From Polyangiaceae bacterium (GTDB taxonomy: Bacteria; Myxococcota_A; Polyangia; Polyangiales; Polyangiaceae), in contig JADLEQ010000106.1 of NCBI GenBank assembly GCA_020846005.1, forward strand, positions 1 through 39,337: 39,337 nt of DNA, given 5' to 3'. Positions 15,825 to 23,394 of this stretch are shown piece by piece; within the stretch, counting starts at the first letter, position 1, and the number at the start of each line of letters is the position of its first letter. Both the position numbers and the translations under genes were made by a program. The notes under the pieces are model-generated. The model was not told the origin of the DNA. It ran no database searches and saw only the letters and a list, made by a program, of their open reading frames with translations.

Positions 15825-17480
15825 TTGCTTCTCCGCCCTGCCGCCTCTCGGGACCGGGCAGCCGCCTTGGTGCGTGTCGTCGCCGCGCCCATTGCCGCTC
15901 CCATTGCCGCTCCCGCGGTCGTCTGTGCGTGCCTGCTGGGCGCCGGCGGCTGCTCGGGCGACGACCGGCTCGAGGTCGTCCTCCCACCGGCCCAGGACGC
16001 CAGCGGGGGGGACGCCGCGAGGAGCCCGGACGCCATCCGCTTCACCGAGCCGTTCCTCGCGCTCCTGCCTGGGACGTCCCGGGAGGTCGGGGTGGAGGTG
16101 TCTCCGGCGGGAGCCTACCCGCTCCGGCTCTCCCTGTCGGAGACCTCGAGCGACGCCTCCCTCGACCGGAGCGAGGTGGTCACTGCGGCCGACGGCCGGG
16201 CGTCGTTCGTGCTGAGCGCGCCCTCGCAGCCGGCGGTGTTCGCGGTCACCGCGACCGGCGGCGACACCGCGACGGCGCTGCCCGTGTCGGTCAGCGGCGC
16301 GGGCTTCGCGACCCTCGACATCGTCCCGATCTACGACGGCAAGCGCGATGTCCCGTACTGGGCAGCGAGCGTCCACGCCGGCGCGACGTGCTCCACGCTC
16401 GGCAGTCTGCCCCCACCGGACGGCCCGCTGCTCGGGGAGTCGCTCACCGGGAATCCGCGCATCGAGGGGGTACCCATCGGTCCCTCGCTGGCGGTCACCG
16501 TCCGCGCGGCGTGGGCGATCGGCGGCTGTAAGGACGCCCCGGGCCTGGTCGCCGACTCGCTGGCGACGATCGAGATCAGCGCGAGCGATGTCCCCCTGGC
16601 GCTCGCCGAGACGGATCTGGTGCTGGGCCTCGGCGTGGGGGCGTCCCGCCCGTGGGAGGAGGCCGCGTCCGCGGTGGGCGCCGCGATCGAGAGCGCCCTG
16701 CTCGGCGGGGCCGAGGACGACGTCGAGGCGCTGCTCGACTCGATGCAGCTCGCCCTCCCGACTCCGACGGCGCGCGCTGGGTTCGCCACGAACCGGGCGG
16801 AGGGGCAGTGGGACGACGCCCTCCGAGGCGCCCTCGGCGCGAGCGCGGGGAGCGCGATCCGCGCGGCGGCGGCCGACTGGATCAGCGCCGGAGCGGCGCG
16901 GCTCTCGGGGCCGGGCGTCCTGGAGGGCCGCCTCACGGCCGAGGGCTCGACGTTCGTGCTCGGCCTCGGGCCGCTCCTCGGCGTCCCCGCCGAGGACGCG
17001 GGGCTCCCGGCGCGCGTGGACGAGGCGGTGAGCTGGACGTCGGAGCCGGGCGACACCGTGCTGCTCGGCGCGACGTTCGCGTGGTGTCCGTCCCGCCTGT
17101 TCGGCGCCGTCGCGGTCGATCCGGCGAAGCAGGCGGTGGCCGGCGCGGAGGACGTCCCCACCGCGCTGGCGATCGTGGTCGACTGCGCTGGCGTCGGCGC
17201 CGCGCTGGAGGCGCTGGCCACCGGCGACGTGGCGCCGGGGTGCGCGACCGGTTGCGCCGAGGCGCTGTGCGTGGAGGCGGTCGCGGCGATGTGGTCGCGC
17301 GCGCTCGCGGCCACGCCGGACGGCAGCGCCACGTGGACGCTCGGCGCCACGGCGACGACCCGCGTCGACGAGCGCGCGCGACCGAGCGGGTTCGAGGGTA
17401 CCTGGGTAGGGACTCTCGCGGTCGGTGCGCTCGTCGTGGACGTGGGCGGCGAGCTCAGCGCCTCCACGCCCCCGGGGTGA
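15825..17480 (+). CDS. Large lipoprotein of unknown function
   Basis: This 551-residue protein has a signal peptide ending in the lipobox LLGAGGC. The signal region contains a duplicated 12-bp sequence giving API-API. I keep the TTG at 15825 because GGAG lies 4 nt upstream; a GTG at 15870 would give a shorter, also plausible signal peptide. After the anchor come an Ig-like stretch (about 70-165, VEVSPAGAYPLRLSLSET, GRASFVLSAPSQPAVFAVTA) typical of extracellular beta-sandwich domains, and a long Ala-rich region with paired cysteines (PGCATGCAEALC). No enzyme motif is recognised. It is divergent from the PilR-like gene (97 bp apart) and convergent with the GTPase gene (22 bp). Confidence 0.7.
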   Translation: MLLRPAASRDRAAALVRVVAAPIAAPIAAPAVVCACLLGAGGCSGDDRLEVVLPPAQDASGGDAARSPDAIRFTEPFLALLPGTSREVGVEVSPAGAYPLRLSLSETSSDASLDRSEVVTAADGRASFVLSAPSQPAVFAVTATGGDTATALPVSVSGAGFATLDIVPIYDGKRDVPYWAASVHAGATCSTLGSLPPPDGPLLGESLTGNPRIEGVPIGPSLAVTVRAAWAIGGCKDAPGLVADSLATIEISASDVPLALAETDLVLGLGVGASRPWEEAASAVGAAIESALLGGAEDDVEALLDSMQLALPTPTARAGFATNRAEGQWDDALRGALGASAGSAIRAAAADWISAGAARLSGPGVLEGRLTAEGSTFVLGLGPLLGVPAEDAGLPARVDEAVSWTSEPGDTVLLGATFAWCPSRLFGAVAVDPAKQAVAGAEDVPTALAIVVDCAGVGAALEALATGDVAPGCATGCAEALCVEAVAAMWSRALAATPDGSATWTLGATATTRVDERARPSGFEGTWVGTLAVGALVVDVGGELSASTPPG

Positions 17481-17502
17481 TGCGCGCCGCAGCGGCTCGC
17501 GC

Positions 17503-18906
17503 TCACTCGGCCAGGCGCGTGCGCGCGAGCCGCGCCTCGATCGCCAGCGCGTACGCGGCGAGCGCCTGGGCGTGGGAGACGGCTCCGCCCGCGCGCGCAT
17601 CGCGCACGAGCGCTCGGAACGCCAGGTAACGGCGGCCGTCGAGCCCGAGGAGCAGCGCGACGACGGACGGATCGCGCGGGGTCTCCAGCGTCGCGCCGAG
17701 CAGCCCGGCGGCGGACGCCAGCACGCGCGCCGCGAGCTGATCGACGAGCATCACCGCGGCCGTGGCGTCCCCTCGAGTGAGCGCCTCCTCCACGCGCTCG
17801 ACGACGGCGCGCTCCGGCGCGGGCCAGAGCTGGGCGAAGGAGCACCCCCCCGCCGGGACGCCCGCGGCGGGCGAGGGCGCGGACTCCGCGGGGCGCGCCG
17901 GCGGCTCGGACGCTTGCGCCTCGAGCCGCGCGCGGAGCTGGCCGGGCGAGAGGCTGGGCTGCGTCTGCGGCGGCTGCGTCTCGAGGGCCGGGGGCCGCTC
18001 GGAGACGCGGGCCGCCGCCGGTGCCGGCGCCGCCCCGTCCGACGCGGCGCCGAGGTCGTCCGGGACCCGCGCCGGCGGCGCGACCCGCCACGAGAGCTCC
18101 GACACCGCGCGCGCGGCGTCCTCCCCCGGATCGGCCTGCGGCGCGGCGCTGGGCCCGCCGAGCGGGAGCAGGGAGTCGCCCCCCTCGAGCGCAGCGCCGA
18201 GCGCCGTCAGCGGCGCACGGACGCTCGGCTCCGCCGGCCCCGGCTCGGCGCGCCGGAGCGCCTCGCTGAGCCCCCCCTCCGGGAGCGCGAGCTCCTGTAC
18301 GCTCGGCTCGCGACCGGGCGGGATCCGTCGCTGGAAGTCCTCCAGCACCGCGCGCGCGATGGCCTCGAGCGCCTCGTAGACGCCCACCCCCGTGGTGGCG
18401 ATCGTCTCGAACGCGGGCGCGGCGTGCGGGTTGAAGCGCTGCTCGAGCTCCGCCACCTCGATCAGGTCCGGCAGATCGCGTTTGTTGAGCTGGACGACGT
18501 GGGGGACGTCCTCGAGCGCGCGACCGTGCTCGCGGAGGTTGTCCCGCAGGTTCGCGAAGCTCTCCAGGCTGGCGTCGAGCCGCAGGCGCTGGGAGTCGAC
18601 GACGAACACGACGCCATCGGCCCCGGTGAGCACGAGCTTGCGGGTGGCGTTGTAGTAGACCTGCCCCGGGACGGTGAACAGCTGGAGGCGAACGCTCATC
18701 CCCCGCACGTGCGGGAGTCGGATGGGCAGGAAGTCGAAATAGAGCGTGCGGTCGACCGGCGTGGCCAGGCTCACGAGCTTGCCGCGATGCTCCGGCCGCG
18801 CGGTCGCGTGGACGTGCTGCAGCGTCGTCGTCTTTCCGCCGAGGCCGGGGCCGTAGTAGACGATCTTGAAGACGAGCTCCCGCGCGAGCGGGTTCACGAC
18901 GGGCAT
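17503..18906 (-). CDS. MglA-like small GTPase with long C-terminal extension
   Basis: Residues 1-194 closely follow bacterial Ras-like MglA: P-loop GPGLGGKTT (20-28 region), RTLYFDFLP (53-61), FTVPGQVYYNATRKL (77-91), GADGVVFVVDSQ (95-106) and NKRDLP (141-146). MglA sets the leading pole and drives gliding and pilus polarity in Myxococcus. Here, however, the protein has 467 residues. The part from 195 to about 355 is low-complexity Pro/Ala/Glu, and the last ~110 residues form a helical domain (ERVEEALTRGDATAAVMLVD onward) that I do not recognise. No mglB-like roadblock gene is adjacent. The ATG at 18906 is the family's natural N-terminus. It is likely a polarity or trafficking GTPase paralogue with its own effector domain; function unproven. 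Confidence 0.82.
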   Translation of the reverse strand: MPVVNPLARELVFKIVYYGPGLGGKTTTLQHVHATARPEHRGKLVSLATPVDRTLYFDFLPIRLPHVRGMSVRLQLFTVPGQVYYNATRKLVLTGADGVVFVVDSQRLRLDASLESFANLRDNLREHGRALEDVPHVVQLNKRDLPDLIEVAELEQRFNPHAAPAFETIATTGVGVYEALEAIARAVLEDFQRRIPPGREPSVQELALPEGGLSEALRRAEPGPAEPSVRAPLTALGAALEGGDSLLPLGGPSAAPQADPGEDAARAVSELSWRVAPPARVPDDLGAASDGAAPAPAAARVSERPPALETQPPQTQPSLSPGQLRARLEAQASEPPARPAESAPSPAAGVPAGGCSFAQLWPAPERAVVERVEEALTRGDATAAVMLVDQLAARVLASAAGLLGATLETPRDPSVVALLLGLDGRRYLAFRALVRDARAGGAVSHAQALAAYALAIEARLARTRLAE

Positions 18907-18928
18907 CGGGGAGCGAGCCTAGCCGAAA

Positions 18929-18946
18929 CGCCCCGAGCGCGGGGCG
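18929..18946 (-). terminator. Hairpin after rhomboid gene
   Basis: Seven perfect base pairs (cgccccg / cggggcg) close a 4-nt loop just beyond the minus-strand rhomboid stop; read on that strand it is followed by TTT. The U-tract is short, so termination is likely but not strong. It lies upstream of the GTPase start at 18906. Confidence 0.4.
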
Positions 18947-18952
18947 CCGCGC

Positions 18953-19792
18953 TCAGCGCAGGCCGCGGTCGATCTCGGCCTGCCGGGCCACCTGCCAGTA
19001 GGGGGAGCGCTGCGCGAGCAGGACCGATCCCACGGAGGCGAGCGCGACCGCCGCGGCGAGCACGCGGGCGGCGCGATCGCGACCCGGCCCCCGGCGCTCT
19101 CGGCCAAAGAGCGCCCCGCAGCCGACACCGGCGAGCCCCCCCACGACGTGGGCCGTGTCGTTCACCCGGGGCAGCAGGAGCGTCGCGATGACGGCGTAGA
19201 GCGTCAGCTCGATCGCGGCCTGCTTCCAGGCGGGATCTCGTGCCACCAGCAGCCACCCGACGCGGACCCCGCCCAACCCGAAGATCGCCCCGCTCGCCCC
19301 CGCCGTGAAGAGCCGTGGGCCGTACCAGAGATCGGAGGCGACGAAGCCGAGCACCCCGGTCACGCCGAAGGCGACGAGGAAGCGCGCCGAACCGACCGCG
19401 CGCTCCACCCCCCCCCCGATGCGGTGCAGGGCGAGGAGGTTGAAGGCCGCGTGCAGGATCCCCAGGTGGACGAACACGGCGGACAGGTACCGCCACGGCT
19501 CGACACGGACGGCTCCCGCCATGAGGGCGCCCCACCGGAGCGCCTCCGCCCCGAGCCCGCCGCCGCGATAGAGGCCGGAGCCGTCCCCCACGCCCATGCC
19601 GAGGTAGACGATCAGGCAGAACCCGACGACCAGGGTGGTGGCGGGCGCCCCGGCGCCCGCCACGGCGCCGACGAGCTCACGCGCGGCCGTGCCCCAGGGG
19701 CCAGGGAGCCGCTCGGCGCAGCGGTGGCAGCGGGCGTCGTCGGCGGCGTTCAGCGCCCGGCAAGAAGGGCAGACCCTGGAGCCAGCGGCCAT
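18953..19792 (-). CDS. Rhomboid-family intramembrane serine protease with N-terminal zinc ribbon
   Basis: This 279-residue protein opens with a zinc-ribbon pattern, Cys8-x2-Cys11 and Cys22-x2-Cys25. Six or so membrane segments follow. Rhomboid hallmarks are HAAFNLLAL in the second core helix, the catalytic Ser in GASGAIFG and the catalytic His in AHVVGGLAG. The family cleaves transmembrane substrates within the bilayer; the zinc ribbon faces the cytoplasm and may recruit a partner. A run of ten G on the coding strand (19408-19417) lies between the HAAFN motif and the catalytic Ser, in the codons for IGGGV, where slippage would truncate the protease. The ATG at 19792 fits. It is divergent from the sigma-factor gene, 196 bp away. 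Confidence 0.88.
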   Translation of the reverse strand: MAAGSRVCPSCRALNAADDARCHRCAERLPGPWGTAARELVGAVAGAGAPATTLVVGFCLIVYLGMGVGDGSGLYRGGGLGAEALRWGALMAGAVRVEPWRYLSAVFVHLGILHAAFNLLALHRIGGGVERAVGSARFLVAFGVTGVLGFVASDLWYGPRLFTAGASGAIFGLGGVRVGWLLVARDPAWKQAAIELTLYAVIATLLLPRVNDTAHVVGGLAGVGCGALFGRERRGPGRDRAARVLAAAVALASVGSVLLAQRSPYWQVARQAEIDRGLR

Positions 19793-19975
19793 CGGGGTGG
19801 AGCATGGCGGCGGAGGCGGCCGGCGGCGAGCCCCGCCCGGCGATCCTGCGCGCCGCGCGGGCGTAAGGCCGCGGGCGCCCGTCCGTTCAGGGGTCGTGAG
19901 CGCGCTGGTGCTGCCGTGGGTCTTCGGACCGGAGGGTCCGCTGGCGGCGTTGCGCGCGACGGCCCGCCGTTCCGG

Positions 19976-19981
19976 TAGAGT
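19976..19981 (+). promoter_or_regulatory. Candidate -10 element for leaderless sigma-factor transcript
   Basis: TAGAGT ends 7 nt before the GTG at 19989, with no Shine-Dalgarno in between. This matches the arrangement at 6802, 14213 and 37068. No convincing -35 at normal spacing is seen (a TTGCGC lies 20 nt upstream). Confidence 0.3.
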
Positions 19982-19988
19982 GCGCTCC

Positions 19989-20579
19989 GTGTTGGACGAG
20001 GCCGAGCTCGAGCGCGAGCGCAGCGAGTGGGAGCGCGCGCGGGAGGGCGACCGGGCGGCGCTCGGCGCGCTGCTCTCGCGCCACGGCCCGCGGCTCTACC
20101 GGAGCGTCCTCCTGCCGCGGCTGGGCAGCCCGGCGCTGGCCGAGGAGGCGCTCGGGGTGACCTACGTGAAGGCCGTCGAGCGCTTCGAGCAGTTCACGTG
20201 GCAAGGCGTCGGGATCTACCCGTGGCTGCGCGTGGTCGCGCTCCGCGTCGCGCTGGACCAGCTCCGCGCGCGTAAGCGCGAGCTCCTCTTCGAGCCCGAG
20301 CACGTGGAGCGCGAGCTCGACGGCGCCGCGCGCGAGGTGCGGGACGCGGAGGCGCTGGAGCGCCACGATCTCGCGTTCGCTCGACGGCGGGTGGAGGAGG
20401 TGCTCGGCCGACTGAACCCGCGGTACGCGCGCGCGATCGTCCTCCGCGTGCTCGAGGAGCGCCCGCGCGACGAGTGCGCGAGGGAGCTCGAGGTGACGGC
20501 GGCGACGTTCGACGTCGTGCTGCACCGAGCGATGACGGCGCTGAAGAAGGTCCTCGCCGAGAGAGGAGCGGCCGCGTGA
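19989..20579 (+). CDS. RNA polymerase sigma factor, sigma-70 family (ECF-like)
   Basis: With the GTG at 19989 the product has 196 residues, the usual ECF size. Region 2 is visible at about 25-90 (LSRHGPRLYRSVL, ALGVTYVKAVERFEQF, WLRVVALRVALDQLRARKRE). Region 4 is at about 140-190 (LGRLNPRYARAIVLRVLEE, ELEVTAATFDVVLHRAMTAL). The reading frame continues upstream to 19635 but would add a Pro/Arg-rich tract without sigma features. Its stop overlaps the GTG of a single-membrane-span protein, the classical position for an anti-sigma factor, and lipoprotein genes follow. It probably governs an envelope-related response, as an inference from the operon. Confidence 0.8.
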   Translation: MLDEAELERERSEWERAREGDRAALGALLSRHGPRLYRSVLLPRLGSPALAEEALGVTYVKAVERFEQFTWQGVGIYPWLRVVALRVALDQLRARKRELLFEPEHVERELDGAAREVRDAEALERHDLAFARRRVEEVLGRLNPRYARAIVLRVLEERPRDECARELEVTAATFDVVLHRAMTALKKVLAERGAAA

Positions 20580-21274
20580 GCTCCCCCGCCGATCCGGACG
20601 GCCGCCGCGAGGCGGCGTGGCTCGACGACGCGGAGGAGCTCGCGCTCGCCGAAGCGCTCCGCGCCGCGTGGCGACCCGCCGAGCTCGACTCGGCGTGCGT
20701 CGACGAGCTGGTCGAGCTCGCGCTCACGGGGCCCGAGCTCGCGTCCGGCGAGGCTGCGATCGAAGCCGAGGCGCTGCGCGCCGCGGCGTACGGGGGCGAG
20801 CTGTCACCCGCGCGCGCCGGCGCCCTCGCCGCGCTCGCCGTCGGCGAGCTCCCGACCCCGGCGGAGACGCTCGCGGGCCGGACGCTGGCGCACGAGCTCG
20901 GCTCCGGAGCGCCCCCGCCGCTGGTCGAGGCGCTGCGCGCCGCGTGGGAGCCGCGGGAGCTAGCGGCGGGCCGAGCGGCCGTGCTCGCGGACCGCGCCGT
21001 CGAGCGCCGGCGGCGCACGAACGTGATCGCGGTCGCGTTCGGCGCGGGCGCCGGAGTGCTCGCGCTCGCCGCCGGCGTCGCGCTCCTGGTCCGCCCGCCG
21101 CCGGAGGCGGCGCCCGCCGCCGCGGCGGTCCCCGTGGCGCGCTCGCGGTCCACCGCGGCGTTGTTCGAGGAGCGCTTCACCGTCGAGGCCACCAGCGCGC
21201 GGATCGATCGGATCGGCGAGGCGCGAGCGCGCGATCTCCGCGCGAACCGCTACGCGGCCTGGGGGGTCCGGTGA
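20576..21274 (+). CDS. Putative anti-sigma factor (single membrane span, internal repeat)
   Basis: This 232-residue protein starts at a GTG overlapping the sigma-factor stop (GTGA). The first ~148 residues are acidic, Ala/Leu-rich and helical, followed by one membrane segment (about 150-172) and about 60 outer residues. Two related stretches, EALRAAWRPAEL (26-37) and EALRAAWEPREL (118-129), each followed by a similar helix, show internal duplication. The HxxxCxxC of zinc anti-sigma domains is missing. Topology and position argue for a regulator that holds the sigma factor at the membrane. No sequence family match is claimed. Confidence 0.6.
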   Translation: MSSPADPDGRREAAWLDDAEELALAEALRAAWRPAELDSACVDELVELALTGPELASGEAAIEAEALRAAAYGGELSPARAGALAALAVGELPTPAETLAGRTLAHELGSGAPPPLVEALRAAWEPRELAAGRAAVLADRAVERRRRTNVIAVAFGAGAGVLALAAGVALLVRPPPEAAPAAAAVPVARSRSTAALFEERFTVEATSARIDRIGEARARDLRANRYAAWGVR

Positions 21275-21858
21275 CGGCCAGGGCGCGAGCGGCGCTCGCC
21301 GCGACCCTCCTCGCGCTCGCGAGCGGCGCGTGCGGGCGCCAGCCGCCGCCACGGGACGACGGCTGCCCGCCCGCGGCTCCTGCTGGCGCGCCGGTCGATC
21401 CGGCGCTCCTCGCGTTCTTGTCGCGCGCGCGCTCCGCCCACCACGTCGCCGATCGCCACGAGGACGCCCAGGATCTGGAGGCCGCGATCGGCGCGCTGCG
21501 CGGCGTGACGGAGGGCCCCGCACCCGCGGGCGGGGTGGAGGCCCGAGCCGAGTCCCGCGAGGTCGTGGCGGACACACACGCGCGCCTCGCCGATCTCGAG
21601 AGCCGCCGCCAGCGCTTCGACGCGGCAGAGGCCGCGCTCGCCGCGGGGCTCGCGCTCGCCCGGGAGACCACCTACGTCCGCGGACACCTGCTGGAGGTCC
21701 GCGGCCACGTCGTCGAGCGAAGGGCGCAGTGGCACGCGGACGCGGGGCGTCCTGCCGACGCCGCCGCCGACCGCAAGCGCGCGCTCGATGCGTTCGAGGA
21801 GTCGATGGCGGTGCAGGCGAAGGTGATCGAGTGCAGCGTGGCGGAGGCGCCGCGGTGA
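21271..21858 (+). CDS. Lipoprotein with helical repeats
   Basis: This 195-residue protein starts at a GTG overlapping the upstream stop. The signal peptide ends in the lipobox ASGAC, followed by a short Pro-rich linker. The rest is helical with TPR-like pairs (LADLESRRQRFDAAEAALAAG; AQWHADAGRPADAAADRKRA). It would face the periplasm. Four-base overlaps on both sides place it firmly in the sigma/anti-sigma operon, so it may be a sensor or a target of that regulon. No specific function is recognised. Confidence 0.65.
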   Translation: MTARARAALAATLLALASGACGRQPPPRDDGCPPAAPAGAPVDPALLAFLSRARSAHHVADRHEDAQDLEAAIGALRGVTEGPAPAGGVEARAESREVVADTHARLADLESRRQRFDAAEAALAAGLALARETTYVRGHLLEVRGHVVERRAQWHADAGRPADAAADRKRALDAFEESMAVQAKVIECSVAEAPR

Positions 21859-22406
21859 CCCCGGCTCGCGACGGCGCGTCCCGCCGCGCGCGCTGGCGCC
21901 GCCAGGCCGCGATCTGCTGGGCCACGGGGCTCCTCGGCGTCGGCTGCGGCGCCCGGGCCCCCGAGGCCGGCCCGAGCGCGCCGGGCGGCGGGTCGCCTCG
22001 GGCAGCGCCGGCGACGGAGCCTGCGCCCACGCCTCCTCCGCCGAGCCCCGCGGCCACCGCGCCCCCCGAGGGCATGATCGACCTCGACGACGAGAAGGGC
22101 GCCGACGAGCCAGCGCCCGAGGAGACCCCGAGCGGCGGCCTCGAGCCCGACCAGGCCGACGCGGCCGACGGGCTCGCGACCGCGCTCGGCGCTTTCCGCC
22201 GGGCCGAGGCGGCGCTCGCGGCGCAGCTCGCGGAAGCGCCCGGCCGCGATCGGTGCGAGCTCGCGTGCCGGGCGCTCGGCTCGCTCGAGCGCTCCGCGGA
22301 CCGCATCTGCCAGCTGGACGGTGGCGGGCCGCGGTGCCGGGCAGCGCGGGACCGGGTGGCCGACGCGCGGGCGAGGGTCCGCGCCGCGTGCGGGGCGTGT
22401 CCTTGA
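21855..22406 (+). CDS. Small lipoprotein with Pro-rich linker and Cys-containing C-terminal domain
   Basis: This 183-residue protein starts at a GTG overlapping the upstream stop. A twin-Arg-rich N-terminus (RRARWRRQ), a short hydrophobic stretch and LLGVGC make a plausible lipobox. An extended Pro/Ala linker and an acidic patch (MIDLDDEKGADE) follow. The C-terminal ~80 residues are helical with six cysteines (CELACRALG, ICQLD, RCRAA, CGAC) that could pair as disulfides outside the cytoplasm. Function unknown. Its end overlaps the possible starts of the acyltransferase gene. Confidence 0.6.
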   Translation: MTPARDGASRRARWRRQAAICWATGLLGVGCGARAPEAGPSAPGGGSPRAAPATEPAPTPPPPSPAATAPPEGMIDLDDEKGADEPAPEETPSGGLEPDQADAADGLATALGAFRRAEAALAAQLAEAPGRDRCELACRALGSLERSADRICQLDGGGPRCRAARDRVADARARVRAACGACP

Positions 22407-23347
22407 GCGCGGTCGCAGCGGCGGGCGACCTGCGCGCGGGCGGGCGCTGGTCGCGCGCGCAGCGGTGGAAGAACGAGCTGCTCTTCCACGCGGTGCGCGG
22501 GGGCCTTGGCGCAGCCGATCGGCTACGTCCACCGGCGCTCGAGCGGGTCCTCGCGATCCTCGCGCGCGGCGTGCCCCACCGCGCCCTGGCCCGTCGGCTC
22601 GCGCCCGCGCTCGGCGCGCGGGCCGCCGCGGAGGTCGCCCGCCGCTGGCCGCTCGCGCTCGCGCGCAACCTGGCTGCGTCGCTCGCGCTGCGCGATCCCG
22701 GCCGGGCCGCGCTGGATCGCGTCGTGGTGGCGCCGGCCGCCCATGCGGCGCTCGAGTCGATCCGCCGGAGCTCGCGCGGCGCGATCGTGGTGGGCGCACA
22801 CGTGGGCCCGTTCGAGCTCGTCCCCGCGGTGTTCGCCGAGCTCGGACACGCGCCGGCGATCGTCGTGCGGGAGAGCTACGACCCGCGGCTCGATCCGCTG
22901 GTCGATCGACACCGCGTGGCCCGAGGGATCCGTGTCATCCACCGAGGTCACGCCGGCGCGCCGTTCCGGATCGCGCGCGCGCTCCGGTCCGGCTCCCCCG
23001 TGGGGTTCCTCGTCGACCTCGCGCGGAGCGTGCCGGGCGTCCCGATGCGCCTGGCCGGGCTCGGCACGCGCGTCGCCGTGGGGCCGGTCGGCCTCTCGCT
23101 CCGGCTGGAGGTGCCGATGTTCGGCGTCGGCCTGAGGCGTGTCGGCACCGTGAGCCACGAGCGCGGGGCCGCCAGCGCGGCGGGCGCATCGTGGGAGCTC
23201 GAGCTGACCGAGCTTCGGTTCACAACGGAAAGTTCCGGGCTCGAGGAAGTGGAGCGCTTCCTCGGGGAGCTGGTGGCCGCCGATCCGGCCGAGTGGCTGG
23301 GACTGACCGACGCGGACCCGTTGCCTGCCCTCCCCCGGGATCCGTAG
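22397..23347 (+). CDS. Lysophospholipid/lauroyl acyltransferase-like protein (LpxL/HtrB family)
   Basis: From the GTG at 22397 this is 316 residues; a GTG at 22388 or a TTG at 22403 are also possible. Family features: a hydrophobic stretch, then IVVGAHVGPFE, in which His135-x4-Glu140 matches the HX4(D/E) catalytic motif of lipid A secondary acyltransferases. Next comes a block of the expected type (RSGSPVGFLVDLARSVPGVPM), where related enzymes have the conserved Asp/Arg. It would add an acyl chain to lipid A or another envelope lipid at the inner membrane. It overlaps the lipoprotein gene, so envelope remodelling under the sigma factor is a reasonable inference. Confidence 0.75.
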   Translation: MSLSAVAAAGDLRAGGRWSRAQRWKNELLFHAVRGGLGAADRLRPPALERVLAILARGVPHRALARRLAPALGARAAAEVARRWPLALARNLAASLALRDPGRAALDRVVVAPAAHAALESIRRSSRGAIVVGAHVGPFELVPAVFAELGHAPAIVVRESYDPRLDPLVDRHRVARGIRVIHRGHAGAPFRIARALRSGSPVGFLVDLARSVPGVPMRLAGLGTRVAVGPVGLSLRLEVPMFGVGLRRVGTVSHERGAASAAGASWELELTELRFTTESSGLEEVERFLGELVAADPAEWLGLTDADPLPALPRDP

Positions 23348-23350
23348 AAT
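23321..23350 (+). promoter_or_regulatory. Candidate sigma-70 promoter for the J-protein/DnaK genes
   Basis: TTGCCT (23321-23326), an 18-nt spacer and TAGAAT (23345-23350) match 4/6 and 5/6 of the vegetative consensus. They lie at the end of the acyltransferase gene, the -10 overlapping its TAG stop. A start near 23357 leaves about 38 nt before the GTG at 23395. It suggests the chaperone genes can be expressed apart from the sigma operon. Confidence 0.45.
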
Positions 23351-23394
23351 GGCCGGCTGGCAGCCGCACGTCGCCGCGGCGCCGCGGCAGCCAC

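Noticed and set aside
15728-16045. N-terminal extension of the PilR-like protein up to 16045
   Set aside because: The extra ~106 residues are low complexity, overlap the divergent lipoprotein gene, and PilR proteins start just before the receiver domain.
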